From Roridomyces roridus (taxonomy: Eukaryota > Basidiomycota > Agaricomycetes > Agaricales > Mycenaceae): a DNA stretch of 64,000 nt. The notes under the pieces are model-generated. The model was given only the letters and a program-made list of their open reading frames with translations. It was not told where the DNA came from and made no database searches. A program made the translations under genes and the position numbers. Each line of letters opens with the position of its first letter. Positions within the stretch are counted from its first letter, which is position 1. Below are positions 32,821 to 43,769 of this stretch, piece by piece. The DNA is taken from positions 124,001-188,000 of the forward strand of contig JARKIF010000047.1 in assembly GCA_029378245.1 (NCBI GenBank), read 5' to 3'.

Positions 32821-35230
32821 GGCCCATTGATTCAATATTTTCAAAGGTGCATTCCTACGGCATTTCATTCCACGGAGAAGAGCCTGGAGTCTGTTGCCCA
32901 ATGCGCGCATACAAAATTCAACCTGGGCTGCATCCCTCGAGTCCCTTCAGACGCGCCTGTTATGAATGGGACCATTGGGAATTCCGTCTTCCGGCGCTTC
33001 TTAGGAGCCCGTTGGCCCAGTCCGTAAGATATTCGAAGACGGGAAGCCTGGGACTGGAACAGGTCCGAGAGCCGTGGACTCATTCGAGCGGGGTACACAC
33101 ATATCAAACCGGATACTCAAATTGACCGGGAGAACGTCTGGAAGTGGGAATTTTCTGGGAAAGACGGAGGGCTGCAAAATAAAGTCGGTACTACTGAGCC
33201 CAAACAGGCTGGGGCGCCGATGATTTGAACCGTCCCGGCGGCTCGGAGGGAGAGGCAGTGGGCAATTAATCGAACCCCGAATGATCCGCCTCGCCGCGTG
33301 GATCGTTGACGCCAGCGGCCAGAGTCCAGGGCCAAACTCCGTCTTGACTGTCAATGGGCGGTGCAAATCGTGTAGATTGATTATTTGGTAGTGGGTACGA
33401 TATTGGAGTTGCAACGCAATCCGGGCGGCATTGATGTGCGGCTACGGGGACTCAACGCTCTCCTTGTTCTTGTTCTTGGCTGTGCGTTTGGAACCTGGAA
33501 CCCGCTGGACAAATGAGGAAGCTTGATAGCCACTCAACCAGAGATTAGGGCGCCACCATCAGACCACGGGAAGGGAACATCCTCCGCTGATTAGATAGGA
33601 TTGGGATTGGTTGCAGCTTGATTGGGTGCCAAATATTGAGGGTGGGTGAAGCCGGATGCTGTGGAAGCCCAACTTTAAATACGTGGGTGTTCGAAACGTC
33701 TGTAGTTCTAATCTGGTTCAGTGGTGCCACTGGCGTCGTTTCATTAATGAATCAATCAATTAGATGGACAACGAACGAAGGGACGAACGTGCTGAATGGA
33801 TCTGAGGGTCTTCTTCGGCGGAAATTCTGCAAGAGGAAAGCATAAAAAAGGAAAACGAAAGATTCTCGCGTCTGAGTCAAGTGGAGCGGATGAGTGAATT
33901 CGGCGTCTTTGTGGCCGGGAAACGAAAGATTTTCCACGGCAAGTTCCTATGCGCAGGTTCTTTGAAAATCACCGGAAAGAAGACAGAGGGAGAAGGTCAG
34001 GTTGCCGACTGACCGAGCGTTCCGTACTTAGGAGCATAGATGTTTTGTGGCGCCGATTCGATGTCCCTGGCACAGAGAATTCGAGAACACAAAAAAACAA
34101 GCAAGGGACGTGCATCACCACCCAACCGACCGTCCTATTTGCATGCACGCGACGCCATGCCTCGGTTAACAATCGTTATGAGAGTCGTCTTTCTCAAGCG
34201 TGGTTTTAGTCGAGATCCTGGAAGAGTAGGAACCCCCAAACAAGTAACAAATAAATACCGGCTTCTTCTCCCAAGGTGTTTTTGAGTACGGTGTCGAAAG
34301 GTCGCCGTTCGGAAGGTCGGAACGAAGGGCTGCTGAAGAACGAAAGAAAATTCGAATCAAGTCGCCGAGGCCCGAAAGAAGGTCCGTATGTACTTTCCAA
34401 TAGAGCAGTGTGTGGATTGTGGAGATTAATAACTTGTTACGTGCGTGGAGAGGCTGGACCCGATCAGTTTCAAGGCAAGGAGATAAGCAAACAGATTTCA
34501 GAGCCTTGCGGCAACTGCATGCATGCTGGGTGGTTTTTCTGCCGCAGTGCCCGCCATGGAGTCCAGTGTGAAATTATTCGACGTAGAACAGGGTCACATG
34601 AAGATAGCCGAGGTAGCAGTAGGGTTGGAGTCCGTGCGTTCCACGCATGAAGCCGCGAGGTCAAGGCAGGGAGATGATCGAAATTGTGAGAGAGAGACAA
34701 TCGATCTGGAAGAGGAAGATGTACAAAACGAGAAAGATGGAGACATGATCGAAGCCTATCTTGACTCTTGAGGGAGGGCTTGCATCGAATTTGAAGGACA
34801 GAATACTTGGATCTGTGCGAGGACCGCCGAAATTCACACAGGAAGCCGGATAGACCCGCCGACCCAGGTCCACGTCTTGAGCCTCTGATTCGGTGGGTCC
34901 CAGATACCACCTTGGATAAGACAAGACCGAGGTGAAGACGTCGAAAGACGAGACAGGTTGACCGAAATGAAGATTGTATTCCCCGGCGGGCCCTGGCGTC
35001 TCTCCTCAATCAAGCGTTGACGTTGACGTTGAAGGCGAAAGTCTTCTACAGATTGAACACCCTGTGAGTCGGACATCCAGCTTGAAGCCCGGGGCCTGGG
35101 TTTGACAACGAGAATCTTGAGACTTGTCTCTTGATGGTCCGTGGGTGCGTTCTGTGGAACAAAGAAGGCCTAGACGAGACTAAGACGAAGCTATCAAAAG
35201 GTGGGTGCAGTTAATGGGTTTCAGAGTGAG
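32821..35230 (-). repeat. Long non-coding repeat R, copy R1
   Basis: A 2.4-kb sequence that recurs on the plus strand at 43770-46491 and 48856-51360. On the minus strand it begins CTCTCACTCTGAAACCC (35230) and ends ATTGAATCAATGGGCC (32821). Landmarks shared by all copies include caggccccgggcttcaagctgg, ggccacaaagacgccgaattc and cagcatccggc-ttgacccaccctc. No long frame is conserved and no TIR or LTR is visible. Compared with R2 and R3, R1 lacks about 75 bp near 33880. Confidence 0.85.
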
Positions 35231-35300
35231 AGGAGATTGGTCCATGTGGTCCGTGGTCAAGAAGCTGCAACACACGAACAAACCAACATTGCTTGAAGTT
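35231..35300 (-). pseudogene. 5' stub of an F-box gene at the edge of R1
   Basis: The minus strand reads GGTTTGTTCGTGTGTTGCAG...CACATGGACCAATCTCCT, matching the leader and first codons (MDQSP) of the F-box gene at 29484 and relatives. It then changes abruptly into repeat R. The start codon is at 35245. Confidence 0.7.
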
Positions 35301-35394
35301 GCTTACACTGTACACATCCCCTCGACTACGTGATTATTTACCAAGAAAAACAAGAAGTTCAAGTCTGCGCCGACAACAGCGAATAAGTACAAAA

Positions 35395-37158
35395 TCAGTA
35401 TAACTCATCAAGATCTCTAAACGGTACTTGGTGCTCTTCCCACTCGCTGGTGCACAGCCAAGATGCCATTGTCTTCATCATTCGCTTGTCCTCCGTCAAT
35501 AAAGTCAGCTCCAACCCGGCCTCGCGAAGAGCGTCTATACGTTCCTGCGTCTCGTCATCCGGGGTCGGCCCATCCCAGATAACAACATTCGCGGCTTCAA
35601 GTGCACGATCTGCACTGGCATTCCATCGAGATTCCAGCATTCGGAGGCAGACCGAGAGAATATCTTGTGAATGCATCCCAAACTTCCCGTTCCAGGTCCC
35701 AAACCCGAGATGAATACGAGAGAGCCGCGGGCACAAGAGGGGAGGGTCGCGTGTGGGGAAGAGAGGAGTATCGCGGGTGTGGAAGAGATACGATAGAAAC
35801 CAATATGCAATATCCCCGCGTTCCCAATCCCCGTTCCCGTCGTCCGAGCCGTCGCTATCTATCTCGGGTCCTGAATCCTCCCAGGTCCAAACGAGAATGA
35901 TAGCTAGCTCTTCGATATCCGGAAATTTCTCCAAAATGGTGTGGACGAAACCCTGATCAGGAGCTCCCATGAACCCGAGCTTTCGAATGGTAGGAGTGTT
36001 GGCGATGAACCGATCGATTTTGCGCCCCACCTCACGGTGCCTTTTACGGCCACCGTGGCGCTGCGAACCCGTTCCGAGGGTCAACTGTTCGAGGACGGGA
36101 ACTTGAAAGTTCGGGAGAGGTTTGGTGTCCGAAATATAGAGGCATCGAAGCTGGGGTAGATGGAAGGTTTCGCCATGCTTTGGCCACGGATCAGGGCTAT
36201 CCGAGACGATGATGTTGACATAGGCCTCGATGAGAGTAGGGCTTGTGCGTAGAATGCCTCGATGCGTGGCCCAGGATGCATCGGTGCAGTAACGGGTGAG
36301 TTGATTTGGAGGAGTGACGATTGTAATTGGCAAAGGTTCGCCGACGTTAAAGCCAACATCGCGGTTCACACCCAAATGGACCAACGAACCTGCCGTCTGA
36401 AAGTAGTCGAATGGCTCCTTCTCCGGAGCCCAATCGATGTCTTCCCTATCCCATTCAAGCCATAACCTCCGCAACGAAGGAAGTCGGCCACGAAGAAGAG
36501 GAAGAAGGGGAAGTAGCCTTGGGGTGACGAGCAGGTTCAGCTCCTCCCAGCGTTCAGAGGACGTGGTGAGGTATTGGAATATCTCCGCCTGAGAGTCGAT
36601 GATGTCCTCTTCCAGGTCAATTGTTTCATCGACCCCGTCATGCCTGCACCCATAAAAGTGGAGCCGCAACGCATTCGCCCGCTCAATCTGCGCCTCGATG
36701 GCCGGCAAGGGCTGATACTCAAAGGCATAATAGCACGGGACGAGCTGGGACCACAGCGCCGAGGTAGAGATGGCTACAGCCCGCCAACGACTGCAGACGT
36801 GCGTCAAAACCCATGGGCTCTTCTGCAAACTAAAAGTACAGGCCCACGACCCGTCCGACTCGACGGAAGGAACGGTGAGCACGAAAATCTCGATGAGGAT
36901 CTCGTTTGGCATCCGACGCATCGGGGAGAGCGCTGCTTTGCTCTGGGAACCATATGAAACGAGTACAGCGCGCTCCGCAGCGAACTGCTCCAGACGCGCG
37001 ATCTCTTTGTCGAGGATGGCCAGACGCGCGTCGATGCGAGATGAAGTCGACTGGATGAAGGGGATCTCAGAGAAATGGGGGAGCTCGTTGGAATGCAGGA
37101 GGGTGTAATGTCGTGTTCCAGCCTGAGGAGGTGCAGGGGAGTCACTTTGTTCGTCCAT
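35395..37158 (-). CDS. F-box domain protein of the array
   Basis: Intronless, Met 37158 (MDEQSDSPAPPQAGTRHYTL). Coiled coil SRIDARLAILDKEIARLEQF, F-box LSPMRRMPNEILIEIFVLTVP and PWVLTHVCSRWRAVAISTSAL. Family blocks HLGVNRDVGFNVGEPLP and RYCTDASWATHRGILR follow, and the tail is WEEHQVPFRDLDELY. An acidic loop is present (PEIDSDGSDDGNGDWER). About 587 residues; all blocks intact. Its downstream neighbour is an F-box stub plus repeat R1, the same order seen at 46827 with R3, which suggests the gene and repeat were duplicated together. Confidence 0.88.
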   Translation of the reverse strand: MDEQSDSPAPPQAGTRHYTLLHSNELPHFSEIPFIQSTSSRIDARLAILDKEIARLEQFAAERAVLVSYGSQSKAALSPMRRMPNEILIEIFVLTVPSVESDGSWACTFSLQKSPWVLTHVCSRWRAVAISTSALWSQLVPCYYAFEYQPLPAIEAQIERANALRLHFYGCRHDGVDETIDLEEDIIDSQAEIFQYLTTSSERWEELNLLVTPRLLPLLPLLRGRLPSLRRLWLEWDREDIDWAPEKEPFDYFQTAGSLVHLGVNRDVGFNVGEPLPITIVTPPNQLTRYCTDASWATHRGILRTSPTLIEAYVNIIVSDSPDPWPKHGETFHLPQLRCLYISDTKPLPNFQVPVLEQLTLGTGSQRHGGRKRHREVGRKIDRFIANTPTIRKLGFMGAPDQGFVHTILEKFPDIEELAIILVWTWEDSGPEIDSDGSDDGNGDWERGDIAYWFLSYLFHTRDTPLFPTRDPPLLCPRLSRIHLGFGTWNGKFGMHSQDILSVCLRMLESRWNASADRALEAANVVIWDGPTPDDETQERIDALREAGLELTLLTEDKRMMKTMASWLCTSEWEEHQVPFRDLDELY

Positions 37159-37356
37159 GTCGGCAGAGGGCAAGAAAGAAGCGTGAGTGCCACACAAGAA
37201 CAAAGCGACGCGCTTCGAGTCCAAGATCACACTTTGCTTTCTTGCAGACTTTTCTCTTCACTCCGTCTAGATTGCGCGATGCGAGTCCCAAGAAGAACAA
37301 GAAATACAAGCGACAAGAGTAAGTACATACAACTTTGGTACAACTTTCATGATCAA

Positions 37357-39164
37357 TCAGTACATATCCTCAAATTCCCTAAACGGAACTTTATGCTCTT
37401 CCCACTCGGTGGTGCACATCCAAGAAGCCATCGTCCTCATCACTTGCGTGCCCTCATTCGATACAGCGAGCTGCAACCCCTCCGCTCGAAGAGCGTCTAT
37501 CCGATTCTGCATCTCGCCATTTGGGCTGGCTACACCTGACTGCACAATTGTCGCAGCTTCAAGCGCACCGTGATCCGGCAGATTCCATCGAGATTCCAAC
37601 ATTTTGAGGCAAGCCGAGAGGATAGCCTGTGAGCCATCATCGGCGATGCCCAGATGAATACGAGCGAGGCGCGGGCACAGGGGAGTGTCGCGCGGGTTGT
37701 TGAAGAAAGGTCTGAAGAGGGATGATATAAAGATACGCGTAGCTTGATCGGGGTCCCAATCTCCGTCTCCGTGTCCGTGTCCGCCAGATTCCCCGTCCGA
37801 GTCCCCGCCAGATTCGTCGCCATCGCTATCGACGCGCGTATCTTCCCAAGTCCACTTGACGATAACAGCCAGCTCCTCGATATGCGGAAATTTCTTCAAG
37901 ATGGTGAGCACGAAATGCTGGTCAGTACCACCCATGAACCCAAGCTTTCGAATGGTAGGAGTGTTGGCGATGAACCCATCGAGTCCGCGCGTCACAGGCT
38001 GACGGTGCCTTTGACTCGTACCGTGGCGCTGCGCACCCATTCCGAGGGTCAACTGCTCAAGCACGGGAACTTGGAAGTTCGGGAGGGGTTTGGAATCAGA
38101 GATGTAGAGGCGCTGGAGCTGGGGTAGATGGAAGGTCTCGCCAGACACTGGCCACGGGTCAGGCATATCCGAGACGATGATGTTGATATGGGCTTCGATT
38201 AGAGTTGGGCTCGCGCTGAGAATACCGCGATGCGTGGCCCAGGATGCATCAGCGCAATAACGGGTGAGTTGGTTCGGCGGGGCGACGATTGTGATGGGAT
38301 ACGGTTCGCCGACCCGAATGCCAACATCGCGGTTGACACCCAAATGAACCAACGAATCTGCGGTCTGGAAGTAGTCGAATGGCTCCTCCTCCTCCTCCTC
38401 CTCCTCCTCCTCCTGCGAGTCATCCTCCTCTGAGAGTCATCCTCTTCCCATTTCAGCCATAACCTCCGCAACGAAGGAAGTCGGCGACGAAGGAGAGGAA
38501 GAAGGGGAACGAGCTTGGGGGTGACGAGGAGGTTCAGCTCTTCCCAGCGCGCAGAAGACTGGGTGATGTACTGGAATACGTCCGCCTGAGAGTGAACGAC
38601 GAATCTGTCATAATCGTCCTCTTCGTCAGAATCCTCCCCGTCGTCGCCCTCCTCGCACGTCAACCCAAAATGAATGTGCAACCCACCCGTCCGCTCAACC
38701 TGCGCTCGGATGGCCTCCAAAGGCTGACAAAACCCCCGACAGTACAGCACGAGCTGAGCCCACAACCCCGGCGTCTCCAAAGCCACAGTCCTCCAAAGCC
38801 TGCACACACGAGTGAACACCCACGGAGCTCTCCTCATGCTAAACCTACACGCCCACAGCCCATCGAATTTGACAGATGGGACGCAGAGCCCAAAAATCTC
38901 GACGAGCACCTCGTTGGGCATCCGACGCATCGGGGAGAGTATCCCTTTGTTCTGTATACCATATGAAACGAGTAGAGCACGCTCCTCAGTGAGCTGCTTC
39001 AGACGCGTGATCTCTTGGTCGAGGACGTCCAGACGCGCGTCGATGCGAGATGAAGTGGATTGCAAAACGGCAATCTCCGAGGAATCGGGGGGCTCATTCG
39101 AATGCAGGAGGGTGTAAAGTCGTGTTCCAGCCTGAGGAGGTGCAGGAGATTCGGCGTCGTCCAT
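37357..39164 (-). pseudogene. F-box gene frameshifted at a GGA microsatellite
   Basis: Met 39164 (MDDAESPAPPQAGTRLYTLL) runs through an intact coiled coil, F-box (LSPMRRMPNEVLVEIFGLCVP) and LRRLWLKWEEDDSQ, then shifts frame into an Arg run. The rest of the protein (FDYFQTADSLVHLGVNRD to EEHKVPFREFEDMY, stop at 37357) is intact in another frame. A direct repeat of gagtcatcctc with 17-bp period (38417 and 38434), next to a 32-bp (CCT)n tract, explains the shift: removing one 17-bp period restores WEEDDSQ followed by a Glu run and PFDYFQT. Either a recent pseudogene or a sequencing artefact at the repeat. Confidence 0.8.
38383..38414. repeat. (CCT)n microsatellite in coding sequence
   Basis: Uninterrupted ctc/cct repeat of 32 bp encoding, on the minus strand, a poly-Glu (or poly-Arg after the shift) run in the F-box pseudogene. 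Confidence 0.9.
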
Positions 39165-39625
39165 GCAGCCTTGCAATGCGTTGTCCGAGTGGGATCAAAA
39201 AAGAACTTGAATTGAAGATCAGATCACGGAGCCAAATTTTCTTCATCTCATCTCCGCACCCTCATCGCATGGGCACCACTTCATTTCATTTAGAAATCCA
39301 TTTTGATAGCGGACAGAAGACGAGTATAAAGAATTACAAGGACAATGCGCGGTACGTATTAGATATGTATATAAAATGGGGGGGTTTTTGGAGGAACGCC
39401 GCGCAAGCCTATATCCTACGATATGTACGAGACGAAGATAGGTACAAGAAAAGGCGGGGAGAGAAGATAATAGAACGAAGCCGTAAAGTAATGTATGTAG
39501 AGGAATGCAGAGCGAGTCAGACAATCAATCAAAGAGAGAAAAGAGGAAAGCGAGATACGGAAAGCGAGGTAGCGTCGAGCTATAGGTTTGTTCGTCCATT
39601 TGTCCAGGTCGAAGAGAGAGAGCGT
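39165..39625. other. Intergenic between F-box array and GATA gene
   Basis: AT-rich (tatgtatataaaat at about 39364-39378). No gene is supported; 3' region of the GATA factor and upstream region of the F-box pseudogene. Confidence 0.4.
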
Positions 39626-42503
39626 TCAAGCGTCGTTGCTGACAGGCCAAACGTTCGCAGCCGGCACACCCTCCCGACTCCGCCCCCGCTCCCGTTCCCT
39701 CAACGGCACGATTTCCACGCCATTCGCACCACTCGTGTCCATGGCAGTCCCACGCATCTCATCCAACGTACGCCGCACAGCACCCATCATGCGCTCCGTC
39801 TCCCGCATGAGCTCCTCCGTCTTGCGGCGCTGCTCGTGCAACTGGAAGTAATGCCGCTCGAGCTCCTCCACCGTCGGCACACCCGTCCCACTGCCTTCAT
39901 GCTGCCCAGCACCACCGGCAGTGTAGTACCCCGCAGCAGCAGAACGCACAGGAGGAAGATTATATCCCGCACTCGCACTAGCACCTCCAGCAGGAGAACC
40001 AGCACCGCCACGACTAGGCGGGACACTCCCCGACCCCGCACTCGCACTTCGGCCAGCATAGCCAGGCGTCCCCGCTCCTTGGAACGGCGGGAACCCACGC
40101 TCGAGCGGCGGAAGGTCAAACGGCCCAGTATGGTGCGCACCGGGGTACCACGTGTGCTTGCGGTCACGCTCCCGACTCTCCCGATCCCTCTCCTCACGCT
40201 CCCTCTCCCGCTGCTCCTCCTCTGCATTAGCAGCCGCAGCCGATGGGGCCTTTCTGCGAGCACGCTTGCGACGCGGTGCATCCTCTGCGTCCTCGTCCGG
40301 GTGAGGATGAGGGCTCCCTGCATGGGGAGAAGACGCAGCAGAGGCTCGCGAGCGTTGGCCAACCGCAACGAGGGCTTCGGCCGCTGCCTGGTCCGACATG
40401 GCTGGATAACGTGTCAGTCATTCGGAAAAACAAACGAGAATAGGAACAGACCATTCTCACTGGCACCCGCAGCAGGAACCCGCTTTCGCCGCTTGATAAC
40501 CGTTTTCTTCATGGACGTAGGTCGATGCGTCCCGTGGAGCTTGAAGTACAATCCTACAAAGGATGAGCATCTTGGTCCCACATCGACGAGACAAGAGAAA
40601 AAGAAGACGGTGAAACAACCCCGCTCACTCTTCACTCGCCGCGCTGGAAGAGAGGGAGGAGGAGAGAAAAGCCAGGAATCTGATAAGATTCCCAGTCACA
40701 GGCTAATCAGATACCACCCTCCGCCGCATTCCCTGGCTCCTGGGAAAAACCCAGCCGGGTATGTGGTACGTATCACCGCCGGTGGCAACCAGCGAGTGAT
40801 TAGATGTCCACGCGGGCGCCGCTAACACGGGGTGATCGGGCGTGTGGGTGGGTAGGGAGGGTGAAGGGATGTGAAGGGTAAAAAAGAAATGGGAACAAAA
40901 GAGAAGGAAGGAGATAGCGGCCACCGCTGCCCACCAGCGCCAAGAAGAGAAGGAGGGTCATGTAGCGTGCTCGAGGAGGCGAGAAGCAGAAGACGTGGGG
41001 TAGAAGCAAGGAGGGAGGGAGCGGGGTAAATCAGATGAGATGGAAGCGTCGAGAATGGGATAGGGGTAGGTAGCGGTAGCCAAAAGAAAGCAGAAAGAAG
41101 AGAAGACTCACCACACGCATTGCAGATATTGTTCCCCACATCGTCCCTCCTCCACAACGGCGTCGTGCTCGTGCCACAGTTGCCGCACGACAGAGCGTTG
41201 ATCTTGCCCGCTGGTGCACTGGCGGCAGCCGGGGCAGCAGGCTCAGCCGGTGGAGGTGGAGGCGCAGTAGCATTGCCGTTGGGCGCACCAGAGCCAGAGT
41301 TTGATGACGAGGGTCCCTTACTTGCGACGGGAGGCTGAGGAGGAGGAGAGCCCGCTGCGTTGCTACAAAGAGGCGTCAGCACAAACTCGAGATGAAGAAA
41401 AGAAATATCTCACCCAGTAGACCCAGGCGATCCCGCAGACGCCATCCTCTGCTCCCCAGCCTCCGCAAGCACCTGCATCCCGTTTACACTGGCTGCTGGA
41501 GGCGGCGTGGGGTTCAGAATCTGGCGCATAGACGCAGGCTCGTCTGACGTGTTGCCGTTGGAAGCAGCGGCAGCAGCAGCAGCAAACTTGACCATGTTAT
41601 TCAGCGTCGGGCATCCGCGGCAAGCGCTGGTCCCTCCTGTGCCATCGCAGTTGCCGTCACCTGGACACGTACCCGGCAGGCCGGTAGTGCCGGGGGTGAC
41701 GGGATTGGGCGCATTGGCAGGGACGGGGGAAGTGGACTGGGGAGACTGCGCAGTGGCCGGTGAGCGAGCGGCGGGTGCAGGGCGGGGCATATTCCGTGAC
41801 TTTTGATAGAGACCTGGGGGAAAGGGGAGAGGGCGCGTTAGCGAGGGTGTCGTTGTCAACGGCATAACAAGAAAGGAGGGCAAGGAGGAATGTGAAGACG
41901 GATGTAAGAGATGGAGATGTATGTATGCAAGGGAGGGCCTGCCATGGATGCAGTAGGAACCCTCCAGCATGCGAGGGTCGTGGTGCCAATCGACAGCGAA
42001 GCTGAATCGACAAGGGCAGGCCCCGGACACGAGTACAGATCGTCGATAGATATGACCCTCCATATCTAGGCGAACGCGGAGCATAGGAGCAAGTCAGAGA
42101 CCAGTCCGTCTCGATTCCGCGTGCCACGCTGGAGGGGAGCTGCTGCACCAGCACCAGCATCCCGTCCAAGGCACTGCCCGCAAAAACGCAACTCCCACGC
42201 ATCTTTGGACCCCCGAGGAAGTTGATACTGGACAAGAGACTCACCACACGCATTGCAGATCGGGTTGCCCTCGGGGGTGCGGCGCCACAAGGGAGTTTCG
42301 AGTGTCTGGCAGTTGATACAGGGCACTCGAGCAGGTGGCATGGCTGTAGACGTCGTCGTGCTGGGGGCTGCTGCAAAGGTGAATTCGCCGGGGCCAGTAG
42401 GGGAAGTGGGTTTGCGTGCGCCGTTTGCGGAGGGCGTTTTTTGAGGGGTCGGGTAGTATTCTGGGGTGGGGAGACGGGGACGGTGGGCTTCGAGCATGGA
42501 CAT
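39626..42503 (-). CDS. SRE1: Two-finger GATA factor, iron/siderophore regulator (SreA/Urbs1/Fep1 family)
   Basis: A nuclear repressor that in characterised fungi shuts off iron uptake and siderophore genes when iron is plentiful. From Met 42503 ([18 protein letters not shown]) finger 1 is [18 protein letters not shown] to CNACG (C-X2-C-X17-C-X2-C). Then comes the family-diagnostic Cys-rich centre [20 protein letters not shown], with four Cys, and an Ala/Pro-rich linker. Finger 2 is [18 protein letters not shown] to CNACG, continued after splicing by [16 protein letters not shown] and a basic KRRKRV. The C-terminus has a charged RERE-type stretch and a coiled coil ([20 protein letters not shown]). 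Both fingers are cut by introns after CNACG; these are about 430 and 550 bp, far longer than others here. Stop at 39626. Confidence 0.92.
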
Positions 42504-42596
42504 GTGTGAGGATGGGAGGAGAGGACGAGGAGAGGATGGATGATGGTGTAGAGAGAGTGACGATGGATGAAAAAGTGGGTGCTTGTCTGGGGTGGC

Positions 42597-42625
42597 ACTT
42601 ATCTCAGATAATATCAGCCAATCAG
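42597..42625. promoter_or_regulatory. GATA-site cluster and CCAAT box upstream of the GATA factor
   Basis: cttatctcagataatatcag holds TTATC, AGATAA and TATC within 20 bp, followed by ccaat at 42618-42622, about 95-120 bp upstream of the start codon. These fit binding by a GATA factor (autoregulation) and the CCAAT-binding complex. Confidence 0.5.
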
Positions 42626-42774
42626 AGCTCTGGCATTGCTGATACAACACGATCCTATTTAGCGTCCTCGGCTGGGAAACTACCCAGCTCTCGAGGGAAA
42701 CGCAAGCTTTTACCGTCCTTTCTATCTACACGACTATCCAGCGGACTCATCATGCGCCCGTATACCATGAAACC

Positions 42775-42793
42775 AGATAATCTAACAAGATAA
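42775..42793. promoter_or_regulatory. Second GATA-site pair
   Basis: Two AGATAA sites (42775-42780 and 42788-42793) 13 bp apart, about 280 bp upstream of the GATA factor. Possible autoregulatory sites. Confidence 0.4.
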
Positions 42794-42799
42794 TAGTCT

Positions 42800-43769
42800 G
42801 GGTCTCCATCCGCCGGTCTCCGTCCTACTCCGACTGCCGCGAGTTTCAATGCCCGATGTCCTCGCCGCAGCGGACCCAGCCCAGCCTAGCTATCTCGACC
42901 CACTTTCTTCGAGTCTGCGTTTATCTGGACCAAGTTTACCTAAAACGAATCACTCGTCCCTAGTAACAGGGCCTTCAACGGAGGCTTTTCTGAAAATTTT
43001 CCCGATCCGTATCACTATCACAGATTCTCAAAAATACTCGACAATCCGACCGCCGCACAAACAAACGCTTATCACGTCGATCCAGACCACCATGGACGGT
43101 GATACCCTCGACCTCGCCGTTTTTCATGCAAACCGGGGCGACCCTTCTCTTCTCTTTCCCACTCAACGCCCTGGGGGCCGCTGCGGCGTTCTGTTGTTTC
43201 ACCATTCCGACATCTCTTCACCGCGTCAAAGTATATGTCATGACAGCCTTCTCCTTGATCACCCCGCGGAAGGGAAAAAAAAACTAAAATTAATTCTTCA
43301 TTCATTCATTCATTCATCAGCAACAAAGCCGTCGAGCCCATGTGTCCGCCGCCGTCAGCACCGTGAAATTGAAGGAAGTAAACGACGGTCACCGCAACGA
43401 CGCCCAGATCTTCCGCTCATGTGCTATCGTTCGATCTAATCTGGTCGGCTGAGAAGATAATCTCCTTCTGTCGGTCTTCCATGTCGGGCCGAGATATACT
43501 GCGAGCGGCCACCCTGAGCCGTACCCTTGGAGACGCGCGCGGCCGCTGGCGACTTGACTTCGGACCTCTTCGGACTCTCCCCCAACCCGGGCTCCCGAGT
43601 CCCTCTCGTCGTTGTATACGCCTTCCACGTACACAGATCTCTGATATACAGTATTTCCAGCTATCTTTGATTCGCTCGTCCTATCAATCTATGCCCTGGA
43701 CAACCAATATATCAACTCCACGCGGCGCGGCGCGGGGACCCCCACCCATCCTTTCACCGTGAAAGCAAG
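42800..43769. other. No recognised gene; ATTC microsatellite
   Basis: A 196-residue plus-strand frame (42849-43439) shows no domain and biased composition. A (attc)n tract is at 43298-43318. Otherwise nothing is seen. Confidence 0.4.

Noticed and set aside
39050..40825. 591-residue plus-strand ORF rich in Arg and Thr
   Set aside because: Antisense to the GATA factor's last exons and composition-driven; no domain.
41657..42598. 313-residue minus-strand ORF across finger 1
   Set aside because: Out of frame with the GATA fingers; a shadow frame through exons and the long intron.
42849..43439. 196-residue plus-strand ORF
   Set aside because: Biased composition, no motif, no splice-linked partner exons, ends in a microsatellite region.
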